NCBI GenBank assembly: GCA_003255065.1
Contig: QAOA01000580.1
Span: 1,315,039-1,379,038 of the forward strand
Length of the DNA: 64,000 bases
Direction of reading: 5' to 3'
DNA from: Cercis canadensis
Taxonomy: Eukaryota > Streptophyta > Magnoliopsida > Fabales > Fabaceae
Shown here: positions 15,504 through 26,536 of the stretch, piece by piece
How positions within the stretch are numbered: the stretch's first letter is position 1
How the letters are laid out: every line of letters begins with the position of its first letter
The notes under the pieces: model-generated
The model's database searches: none
What the model was told of the DNA's origin: nothing
What the model saw: only the letters and a program-made list of their open reading frames with translations
Position numbers and translations under genes: made by a program

Positions 15504-15576
15504 CGCGCCAGGTAGGGGTCGAACCTACGACCTTCTGCTTAGGAAACAGACGCTCTATCCACTGAGCTACAGGCGC
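15504..15576 (-). tRNA. tRNA-Arg (anticodon CCT)
   Basis: The minus strand folds as a complete cloverleaf of 73 nt including discriminator G. It has a 7-bp acceptor stem with one T-T mismatch, D-arm GCTC/GAGC, anticodon stem TCTGT/GCAGA, loop TTCCTAA with anticodon CCT, and T-arm GTAGG-TTCGACC-CCTAC. The A-box (TAGCTCAGTGG) and B-box (GGTTCGACCCC) are intact. There is no intron and CCA is not encoded, as expected for a nuclear gene. It reads AGG codons. It lies between the laccase 3' end and repeats, on the opposite strand. Confidence 0.96.
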
Positions 15577-15666
15577 TTATTGACTACGGAATGATTTAAT
15601 TTAATATTTCATAAGCATAAAGAAAAACTCCTGCGAACTATGTTATAAGACTAGTCATTTAATAAA

Positions 15667-16033
15667 GAGTAAAACTCATTTTTAGTCCTTGAAAAATGTA
15701 ATTACTGACAAATTCATCATTTAAAAATTTTCAATGACAAATTGGTCTTTAAATTATTATTCCGTCTGACAAATTAATCATCTGCTATTTTAATGAGAAA
15801 GTTCTGAACCCTTGTAGACCTCTTTCTTAAATTTCTTTCATTGATTTTGCCTAGCTATGTTTAAGCCCTCATTTTTTCATTTCAAGTTTTCCTTTTATTT
15901 CACTGATCTTGCTTACCGAAGGACTAATTTATCAGCGAAATAATAATTCAATGACTAATTTGTCACCAAAAATTTTTAGAGAACGAATTTGTCAGTCGCT
16001 GCATTTTTCAATGACTAAAAAATAGCTTTACTC
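15667..16033. mobile_element. Fold-back MITE with 9-bp target duplication (367 bp)
   Basis: Ends GAGTAAAACTCATTTTTAGTC and GACTAAAAAATAGCTTTACTC are inverted repeats. Further inside, ACTGACAAATTC pairs with GAATTTGTCAGT, and CAATGACAAATT with AATTTGTCACC-like sequence. Flanks TTTAATAAA (15658-15666) and TTCAATAAA (16034-16042) form a 9-bp duplication with one mismatch, the Mutator-like length. Non-coding. Confidence 0.65.
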
Positions 16034-16181
16034 TTCAATAAAAAGAAAGTTAAATGGGTATACTTAAAATTTAGATGACTTTAGCTAAATTGAGATTTTG
16101 CTATGTGTGCCCTCAAGGGGAAAACTTTATCATAAAGGTTCCATGTTTAAATTTTTGTAAGGAATTGGCTTGTCATTAATT

Positions 16182-17695
16182 GACTAAAATATTATTTTGG
16201 TCCATAACTTTTGTGCATGTTCTCAAAAAAGTTCATCACCTATCATTTTCACTTCATTTAAATCTTTCCGTTAGAATACAATTTAGCATACTAACAGAAG
16301 TGTTTATGTGTCCAGTTAAAATATGACATAGTAACTTGTAATGTCAATTAAGACGACTAAAATATTGTTTTGGTCTCTGAATTTTATGCATGTTTTCAGT
16401 TTAGTCTATGAGTACAAGGTGTTCTAAAAAAGGTCAATTACCTATCATTTTCACTTCATTTAAATCTTTCTGTCAAGATGTTGCTTAGCACACTAACAAT
16501 GCTTATGTGTTTAGTTAAAAGATGACATGACAACTTGAAATGCCAACTAAGATCTCAAATAACGCAACCACATCAAATGACAATGTTTTATCTTAACTTG
16601 TCTTGACCTAGGTGGTGTTTGCTTTTCATGTCATGTAAACTTTTTTTTTTTATTTTTTTTGCTACTGACGTATTTGTATGTTAGAGAAGTTTGGATTATG
16701 GTTTTCATGTCATGTCATGTATTTTTGTTTTTTGCTACTAATATAATGTAACATTTGTCTGTAATGAAAATAGATCATATGTATAAGTTTAAATTATGGC
16801 TTTCATATCATGTAATTTTTTTTTTGGTTACTGATTTAATGTAGCATTTATTTGTTAAGGAAATTGATCATATGGGTAAGTTTGGATCATAACTTTCATG
16901 TCATATAATGACATCACATGTAGCAAAAAGAAAATTACATGACATGAAAGCCATGATCCAAACTTACCCATATGATCAATTTCGTTAACAAACAAATGCT
17001 ACATTAAATCAGTAGCAAAAATAAATAAATTACATGATATGAACGCCATAATCCAAACTTATACATATGATCTATTTTCATTATAGACAAATGCTACATT
17101 ACATTAGTAGCAAAAATAAAATAAAATTACATGACATAACATGAAAGCCATAACCAAAACTTCCCTAACATACCAATACATTAGTAGAAATAAAATAAAA
17201 TAAAATTTACATGACATGAAAAGCAAACACCACCTAAGTCAAGACAAGCTAAGATAAAACCTTGTCATTTGATGTGATTGGGTTATTTGGGGTCTTAGTT
17301 GACATTTCAAGCTGTCATGTTATATTTTAACTAGACACACAAGCACTTTCATTAGTGTGCTAAGTGACATCATGATGAAAGGATTTAAATAAAACGAAAA
17401 ATGATAGATGAGAGACATTTTTAAGAACACTTTGTACTCAGGAACTAAACTGAGAACGTGCATAAAAGTCAATGATCAAAACATTATTTTAGTCGTCTTA
17501 CTTGGCATTTCAAGCTGCCATGTCATCTTTTGATTGGAAACATAAGTACTTTCGTTAGTGTGCTAAACGGCATCCTGATGAAAGGATTTAAATGAAGCAA
17601 AAATGATAAATAATAGACCTTTTGAGAACACCTTGTACTTAGAGACTAAATTGAGAACGTGCACAAAATTCAATGACCAAAATAATATTTTAGTC
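16182..17695. mobile_element. Large fold-back element with nested sub-repeats (about 1.5 kb)
   Basis: Nearly the whole 1.5 kb is palindromic. The outer end GACTAAAATATTATTTTGGTC (16182) is mirrored at 17675-17695. The same end motif recurs inwards at 16355 on the left and ends at 17494 on the right, so each arm holds two tandem sub-repeats of about 170-200 bp. The core arms (about 16607-16905 and 16935-17240) begin with TAGGTGGTGTTTGC and its complement, and contain many ATGTCATG motifs; the loop near 16905-16935 is about 35 bp. Flanks GTCATTAAT (16172-16180) and GTCATTGAT (17696-17704) look like a 9-bp target duplication with one mismatch, though the spacing to the end differs by one base between sides. 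No coding sequence. Confidence 0.7.
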
Positions 17696-17704
17696 GTCAT
17701 TGAT

Positions 17705-20700
17705 CACTAGGTTGTTGTTTTCTTTTGAGCATAAACATTAGTTGTTTGGCTTTTGTAGAGAGATTTGTTTGGGATACACTACTTCTATTTTAATTTGAAG
17801 TGAAGGATACCTGGTTAATTGTACTTTTTGGTTCATTCTTTTGGATGTCATAATATTATTACTTTTTTAGATTGATGGCTTTGATTATCTTAGCTCTTGT
17901 GGTTATTGGATAATGTCATTTCCATGTCTTTCCTCTCTTAGTAATGGTAATTTCTATTGGTTATATGAATTTCTTTTATTACGGTTTTTGGTGAGGGTGT
18001 GTGATATAAGTGGACCTCATTTTCCAAGCTAGAAGTCTTGATACCAATCGGGAGCTTGGAGCAAGAAGATTTTTCTTTCTCTTTTCTTTTTCATGTTGGA
18101 TGTAGTTTAAATTCCTGCTCCCCCGAGATTTTTGGAACATGTGTTGTAATAGATATTTAATTCATGCATTGCATTTAGGTATGTGATTGGATATTTAGTC
18201 TCTATAAGTCTCTTACATATCATGGAAGAATAAGACAATCCACCTACATATAGGGTAGCCCACCCTATCTATCATAAGTAAGGATAAGCACTACCCTATA
18301 AATACTTTATACGAGGAACAGATGAAATGATTAGGATTCGTTAATTGTATGCATAACACGTTTAATTTTTTATTTAATTATTTTTTGTCATTTTTAAAAT
18401 ATTTGTTACTTTATCATATGTATGCATGTTCGAATTCTTATTTGAGAGCAATGAAAAACTATAATTATCCATTTTCGAAAGTTTTGTTGTTTGGTTTCTT
18501 GCATTTATTTAATTTCTTCCCTTTATTTAAACCAAAAGAAAAAGAACAAAAAGGAAACAAACAAATGGAAAAGGGAGGCAGAAGAAAAAAGAAACATACA
18601 AAACAAAAAAAAAAGAGAAAAATAAAGGAATTTTGAGAAAGGAATTTTAAAAAAGGAAAAATGTTTTCCTTCTTTTAAAGAGTTTGATTATTTTTCTTAA
18701 AAAAAATGAACTATGAAGGCTTTGATCTCTAATTAGGGTACGTAAAAACTTGTAAAGGAAGCAAGTCAAGTCAAGTTTTAAAAAATTCCTCTTTTCATTT
18801 TCTTTCTTAATTTCTAAAAACAAAAAATGATCATTTTGTTTCTAGTTTTATATTCTCTTAGATAGCATAATAATTTCTCATGTCACCTATTGGCTCACCA
18901 AACTCCTTACTCTTGATAGGAGAGGCATCGAAGCCAAATGAGGGACATTTTTTTTTTTGTAGCATTTTTATTATGTCAATACTATTTGTAAATATTTTTA
19001 GGGATAATATAAATACAATGTTGGCTATAACAAGTGTGCATAATTAATTTATGGTAATTGTTCTCTGAAGGGGTGTCACAGGATGTCTAACACATTTTCT
19101 ACACCCAAATTGACTTCTGAACCCTCTCTGGTTCATAGACGATTTTTTTAAAAAAGATTCAAAAAATATTTTCTAATTGTTCCTCATTTTCTTAATATAA
19201 TTGGTGGGAATTTTAAGTTTTCTTTAAAAACTTATCTCTCTTTTTATCCGTCATTTGTGTCGTAGTGACCTTCAAATACATTGTGCCAGTAAATACTATT
19301 AATCTACAAGTATAATAAAAGCATATGCCAATAGTAGATGATTTTTGGACACAAGTTGACGAAGGAAGTTTGACACTTTACTGTGGTCAGATATTTATTT
19401 GGATTCCCTGTCGATTTTTAAGCCCAAATTAATGCAACTTGACATTGGATTAGATTGGATTTACATTTACCAGTTTGTTAATTTCATGATGCTTCAACTC
19501 AAAATAATGAAGTTCCAATACAAGAGGGAAAGTTGTTCGACTGTCACTTTTACCTTCTTTTCCTTTCTTTCTTTCTTTCTATGTATCATCTTAAAAAGTT
19601 AAAATTCAATTCAACTACAAGGAAAACAAATAAAAAATACTCAAGTTCATTCCAAACTATCACTTGGAATGTAAAAACGACGGATTCTGGGTTCCTTTTG
19701 CTAATCTTTTTTATTATCTCAATCACTAACTATCACTATTATCTGTCATCAATAATATGTTAAAACAAAAATTAGGCTTTCATTACTTACTTACGCATCC
19801 TTCATAATCATCATCTCATCATCACCGTTATAATCATTACTTCTATTATTATCATAACAACAATTTAATGCTTATCAGAGAATTGAACGTGTAATATTCC
19901 ACCCAAAAAAAAAAAAAAAAGAATTGAACATGTAAAACAAGTAATATAAAAATGAAAAATATACCTTTGTAGTAATATTTTAAAATTTTCTTTTGATAGA
20001 TAGTATGAATTTTTTTTTTAAAAGTTGAAATATGGAATGAATTTACTTGTATATAACTACAAACAGATTATAAAATAAAAAATTGAAATAAATACGTTGT
20101 ATTTTATTTTATCTAAACAATGGAAACTTAGAACCGACTACTAGTAAACTAGAAATTTGGTTCATCATGACATGCGGGGCAATTTCTTGCAGTCAAATGG
20201 AAGCATTACTAAATTGTTACAGATAATTTTTTATAAGTTGAAGTTTCAAGTTTAAATCTTCCTTTTAAAGAGAATATCTTTAATTAAAAAACAATTATAA
20301 TTTTTTTTATTTCTTTTTTGTTTATTAGAAGTTATACAATAGGGGATAGCCTCATCCACTTCCAATAAAATTTGAATTTAATACTTTTATGATAAAATAC
20401 TTAATGCTCAACTGAGGTATCATCTCGAACACATAATTTTCTCGATCTAATTGACTAGAAAGTAAAAACAAAGTGTTGCTAAATAAAGATTTTCATAAAG
20501 TATAAATAATAAAAATCACGGCTAAACTTCTTTTAAATCATACTAGATAGGTAACCTCTTTATGTTAAATCCAGTCTAAGCTAGATGTGAGGGATTTGAG
20601 ACGTTTACTAGAGATTAAGGAATCCAATCTCCACGCCGCCATGTTAAAAAAAAATAAAAAATGTCTGAAGTCTAAACATTAGTATTATCTTGGATCAAGT

Positions 20701-21505
20701 TTACAAATAGTTTAAAAATTGCCATTTGCACTGTTCCTAGCTGCTAGTGTGCCACTCCGAAGGCCAACTAGCCACCTCTGACATCAGCTCCTCCCCCTTC
20801 CTCTTTTGAACTCAATATACGACCACAAGAAATCTCACCCCTTTTTGATTCATACCCTGGTTCATATTTTCTCAGTATCAGTACATGTATATAATGCATT
20901 TGCTTTCATAGTTGCTTCTTCACGAAGAAACGACAAAAGGAAACAGTTTCCCGCTTTTTCTTTCCTGATTGTAAAGAATCTCTCTCTTTTCTCTATTGGA
21001 TCTTTGCTTTCTGCACCGTGTGTTCACCCTCTTGCTCTTGGCTTCCCTATATCTATCTTTTCCCTTCCGTATCTAGAGCTTCACTTTGTGGGCTGAGCTT
21101 AAAGAAGAGATCTTTGGGCTCAGAGTTGCTATCTTTTTGGCATAAAGTTTCAATTCTGAGGTTTCGTTCACAACAAACTAGCATCTTTATTTTAAGTTCA
21201 GAATTCCCCTGTGAGTCTCCCTAGGGTTTATACTCCAGCATCGAAATCTGCTAAATCATGTTTCTTCCAAGATTCTCTTCGATTCTAAAAGGTGGGACTT
21301 TTATAGATTCTGTAATATATGCTGATAAGGAAAGTAGATTCTTGATTACACGTGAAAGATTCTGAATTCCACGCCTTTCGAATCAAAGTTATATATATTT
21401 TTGTCCCTCTGTTTTCTGTCTGAGTATCCCTTGTAGTTTCTCATTTCCATCTCTCTGGAAACTTCATTCAATTAGGTGAATTTTGTATGCTATAAATTTC
21501 AAGTT
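17705..21505. other. Gene-poor AT-rich spacer and MYB upstream region
   Basis: From 17705 to about 20700 I see AT-rich DNA with homopolymer runs (for example the A-run near 19905-19920) and no convincing gene. From about 20800 to 21505 the sequence is CT-rich and leader-like (repeated CTCTCT, TTTCTT) and probably contains the promoter, 5' UTR and perhaps a 5' UTR intron of the MYB gene. Open frames at 20806-21224 are not protein-like. Confidence 0.4.
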
Positions 21506-22949
21506 ATGGAAACTCTCTATCCATCTTCTTTTATGCCAAATCCAGATTGGTTTGTGCAAGAGAGTCACAACACTGAATGGACTAGAGAACAGAATAAGCT
21601 ATTTGAAAGTGCCCTTGCCATATATGACAAGGACAGCCCAGACCGATGGCTGAAGGTTGCAGCTATGATTCCTGGGAAGACTGTGTATGATGTGATGAAG
21701 CAGTACAGGGAATTATTAGAAGATGTTAGTGAAATAGAGGCAGGGCGGGTTCCAATTCCTGGATATCTTACCTCTTCCTTCACCTTTGAGTTGGTTGATA
21801 ATCACAATTATGATGCATATAGAAAGAGGCCTGCAGCAGTTAGGGGTTCTGAACAGGAGAGGAAGAAAGGGGTTCCATGGACAGAAGATGAACACAGGTG
21901 AGTTTTATCAATTCAGATTCTTCAATTATCTGTTTTCATCTTTTATTAGCTTTTCTAGTTGCTGGGAATGATTAGGGAAAGAACAGAAAATGAAATTGTT
22001 TTCGAAAATCTGCTGATTAATCATGATTGTTCACATAAGCAACTCAACTTGGCCAAACAATTATTCAAGACTAGAGGATTTTAATCATTTTTCAATTGAA
22101 TATCAATTCTTCGTTTGTTGTCCGGTACCGGCCAATTTAACTTTTAAACTATGCTGCTTTGTCAATCTAGTTGAGTATCTATGCTCATATTTGACTGGTA
22201 AAATTGTGGAGTGGTGAATTAAATTTTGAGCTGCATGCATCCTCAAAACTGCAGCCTTGCAATAATCAATCAAACTATAATTTTGAAGTTACTAGCCAAA
22301 AAAAGTAAAATTTTATGTTGGTTTTTATGCTGCTTATACTTTGCATTTGATGTTTCTGTTGGACTTAGCTGGTGGATTTTACTTGCGTCTCTCTCTTTTA
22401 TTGCTCCTGTTCTTGACATGGATGTGTGGGGTATTGAATAACAGGCGTTTTCTGATGGGACTTTTAAAGTATGGTAAAGGGGACTGGAGAAATATCTCTC
22501 GTAATTATGTAGTCACAAAGACTCCCACTCAAGTGGCAAGCCATGCTCAGAAGTACTATATAAGGCAGAACCTTTCGGGAGTGAAAGACAAGAGGAGACC
22601 CAGTATACACGATATTACCATTGTTAATCTTACAGAATCCATCACAGAAGATAACAGCAAGCCCCTTGTATTCAATGAGTCTCCTTTGCTCTCGCCACAG
22701 CACAAGTCGCCAAAAGCACAAGTTAATTGGAATCACCATACTGATGGGTCACTAATGGTTTTCGACCAAAATGGTGACAATTTGTTCATGTCATCTTCAC
22801 CTGATATTGCTTCAAAGGGCCTAAAACTGCAGGAGCAGGACCTCTATGACTGTTTCCATGGGGCTTATGCCAACCTCAAAACTCAGGGTTTCAGGACTGC
22901 TTCTAGAGAGTTCAATAAGGCAGCTGTTTTTGGTATTCATGCATTGTAA
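21506..22949 (+). CDS. MYB transcription factor, DIVARICATA/SRM1-like (two SANT domains)
   Basis: This is a nuclear DNA-binding protein of the two-repeat DIVARICATA/R-R type. Exons: 21506-21897 and 22445-22949 (GT-AG, phase 2), giving 298 aa. The first SANT/MYB repeat is at about residues 23-75 (TEWTREQNKLFESALAIYD, then RWLKVAAMIPGKT and YRELLEDV). The second is at about 118-175 (GVPWTEDEHRRFLMGLLKYG, then GDWRNISRN and TPTQVASHAQKYYIRQ). The SHAQKYF box appears as SHAQKYY, a mild variant. The second repeat binds I-box/GATA-like DNA in known members; the first mediates protein contacts. The intron splits the start of the second repeat, as in other family members. The C-terminal tail is low in recognisable motifs. 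Roles in the family range from floral asymmetry to salt/ABA responses; the role here is not known. Confidence 0.93.
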
Positions 22950-25900
22950 TGCCATAACTCTACTGATGTTCAAAAACAAATCAATTTCACTACATAGATG
23001 ATTGCTCAGTATGATTATGTAGATGACTTGAGGCTATACTTAGTTTATGAACATCTCAAACAGGAAACCCCAATAATATCTCAATGCTCAACTGTAAATT
23101 TGGAATGCACTCTTTGGAAGTTTCCTTTATGGCTTTTATCCTGACTGCGACTATATCTCTTGGACATGCTTTTTTTTTAATCTGTTTCCTTTGTGACTCA
23201 ATCTGAATCAGTTAGATGTACCTTTCAGAGATGCTAAGCCTCAATAGCTATGTGACAAACTCTAGTGATCATTGATCTTCTTTACGCAACACGTGCATTA
23301 ATGTTTAGCAAGTAATATGCTATCAAATCAGAAGCCTTCAAGGTTATCCATTAAGCTACGAATTGAACCATATGATGACAATAATGTTGTGTCTGCAATA
23401 TTTGAGGTGAATCTCAAAACTAAGGGTTTTCAATACCTAGTCTGAGAGGATAGGCCCAAACTAGAAGAAATAGTGATCTCAAGCCAAGTCAAAAAATATA
23501 GGCTCATTAGACATTCCAAAATTGAAGCTGCTTATGCTTTCGAAAATGGAATAGATATGTGAGCATGCCAATTCATTTTGCTGATGTGGCTGAGATCACT
23601 TAGCACCCTTATTGAAATCGGGGCAGCATCTGATATAGTAAGCTTTTTGTCTGGAAACACTTTCTGCCCATTAATCATTTGCTTTCTGAGAGCAATATGG
23701 CCAAGTTGACCAGGCTTGATCAGCATCACTTTGGTAGTCGAATCTGAGTTTGCATTCCACTTAATCAGCATCACATGCCTTATTGGGTCAGAATATAGGC
23801 TGATTCACGTAGGAATGCCAATGTGGTTCACACTATCATAGTCATCTTTTTATTAATTTCAATTTTCAGCCAACCGAGCTTTACCTTTTTCTTGATATTT
23901 CTGGCTCCTCCAATCCACTTTTCTTTGGCGGCATCACTGTTGCGTCAGCGTTTCTGCTTCTTTTACTGGTCTCTGAAAGCATCATGCTTTATTTTGATTC
24001 TTTGTTTTACTTGAGAACCCAATAACTTATTCTAGCCGCATGCACATTTTGTTCACACTCCTATTCATAGGAATAAAGCAGCCGACTTTCAACCAAAAAA
24101 AAAAAAAAAGGCAGCCGACTTTAGATTCCAGTAATGCACAAATTCCGCTCTCAAACTGTTCCTTGACCATAGTTTCACTTGTCTTGGTGAGAATAAGCAT
24201 ATTGCTCTTTCTACTAGGTATTAAAGTTGTGATCAATATAATTTTCAGTGTATTGCATCAAAACCAAGTTTAGGATTTGTTCTCAAAAGATAATATTTTA
24301 GTATTTTTTAAAAAGAACAATTTTAGGTTAAAAAAAATGTAGAATTATCTCAAGAGTGCTTTTAGAAGCAAATCTGAAGAGACTTAAAATCTACTTTAAA
24401 TTTCAATTATTTTAATACCAAGTAATTCTTAACCTTGATACTAAACATTCCTTATCAAATATCATTAGCAATATTCACAAGTTTTTAGTGAATCTCAAAC
24501 TGCTCCGAAAAGCAGCTTTTGACATGGTCTAATAATAATAGTTTAAAACATCTTTTGAAGTACCCTTCTTATGGTAACGTTGAAAAAGTGATAACAATAC
24601 CAAATTTATCTTACCTATCTATAATTTCAAATTCTTCTCTAGGTGGGTATTGTACAATGAGTCACTATCTCAAAATTGGGCATTATATGCATGTCAAAAA
24701 TTGATTAAAATATATTATATTAATAGTAGTAACAATAAACAAGATGTATACGCTAATTAACATGCTGCCACTGTGGAATCCTATTAGTTGCTATTGTGGA
24801 TTCCATCACTATTAATTCTGCAACTGCAACTGCAACTATACTAAGAAAAGCTTAGTGCTCACCTCTTTCACTTTATAAATACATTCTATAAACCTCACAT
24901 CACAATTCCCGCAACCCCAACCGAAAGGTCCTACCCAATGTGACGAATATCATTGTCGTTGCTAACTTTTCTTTTGGAAATGACGCAACTTTCTTTTTTT
25001 TTTTTTTGATTGTTTATAAACTATGTCCTTACTGCATAAAAAAGCACTCTGCCCTCTTTCCTTCTTTTTAGTCTCTCAATTATAGAAAGAAAAATCTTTA
25101 TTCAACAACTTTTTAGGATTAAGCTCTACAATGTTCATTTCAAGAACCATGTATTTAGCTATATCACTAAGCAAAAAGATTGCTCCTTTATCCTTTGGTT
25201 TGGCTCCCACACATATACATGGATAGATTGAGCTCCGAGTGCACGAGATCTTGTGTTAAATGGACAAGGTCACTAAATGGGTAGCACGAGTGAGACTATT
25301 GGTAACTTTGCCACCACCCATGAGAATTTCAAGCTTCAATCTCTTCAGAGCAAGTCCCAGCAGAACTTCCAAATCTCCTTCCCTTCACCCAAAAAAACAA
25401 TTGAATAAAAGATTGTCCAGAGCTATGAAGTAAAACTCATTATCCTCAACTCTAAATCTATAAGCTATCCTTAGTAAGGGAACAAGTAATAGTTCAATTG
25501 ATCAAGTATTTATTTATAAGATTAAAAAAAATTTCGTTAAAAGAGTGACACAAAATTTAAAGCAAAAAAAAGGACAGAATTTTATTTGACCTAAAGAGAC
25601 ACGAGGTACAGAATTTAGCCACTGGGTGACAAAAAGAAAAGGATCTTTCTCACATATAATGTGATATATTTATAACCTAATAGTATAACAATTATTGATG
25701 TGAAAATATTTTATCTTAATTATTTATTTTTAACAGTCAAAATTGATTATTTTTCATATCAACAGTTATTATACTGTCACTGTAAAAAGATATTATATAC
25801 ATTTCTGGTATGAAAGATTCACCGAAAAAAGAAACCATGAAAAGGGGAAAAAATTGTAGACTGGATGTTAGAGTTCTACACCCATTGTTGACTTGGGCAT

Positions 25901-26536
25901 GAAAAGATAACGAAAGAAAGAAATAAAGAAGACTTACCTGAATTTTTTTTTCTCTCCATAATAAGTGAATTGACTTTATTTCCAGGGAGCTGTCCACTAA
26001 TGAAATTAGTAAACGATGACACTTTCTAGAGGAAGTTATTATAGAAGTCTCAAACTCAGAACTTTGGCATAGCAAAATGGATTATGCTCCTTGGTTGATC
26101 TCGTGTTTAGTATTTTATAATTTTTTAGCTGCTCGTGATTGTTTCAATAATGAAATGTTAGACAATAGTGTGAACTTCAATTCACATGCGAAATAATGAA
26201 TGAAAAATAAAATTTTGTTCATAGACATGAAATTACATGCATCATGTCTTTCGTTCAAAATCAATGCAAATGAAAATCACTCCGTTCTTTTTATTCACAA
26301 AATTGAGCATCTTCAATGGAAAGGAAACTAGCTGCACTAAGTCAGTGGAGGCATTTCTGGATTACAAATGAAAAACACAAGCCTTATTACAACACTAATG
26401 TCTAGGAATAGCAGACAAAACTAAAATACTCTAACAGAAAATGGTGCAGGAACTTACAAGCAAGATTTGAAAGGAGCAATGAAGACTTGGAGAGGGGGAA
26501 AAAAGAAAAGAAAAGGTGGTATATACAAATACAACT
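22950..26536. other. Spacer between MYB and COI1 genes
   Basis: AT-rich DNA between convergent genes: the MYB 3' UTR on the left and the COI1 3' UTR on the right. A-runs occur near 24095-24109 and T-runs near 24991-25008. A minus-strand open stretch at 23537-23774 looks somewhat protein-like but I do not recognise it. No clear transposon ends were found. Confidence 0.4.

Noticed and set aside
16182..17695. Large palindrome read as a microRNA precursor
   Set aside because: Far too long and internally repetitive for a typical MIR gene; a transposon-derived fold-back explains it better.
18349..18636. 95-codon open frame
   Set aside because: Low-complexity AT-rich and lysine-rich translation without domain signs.
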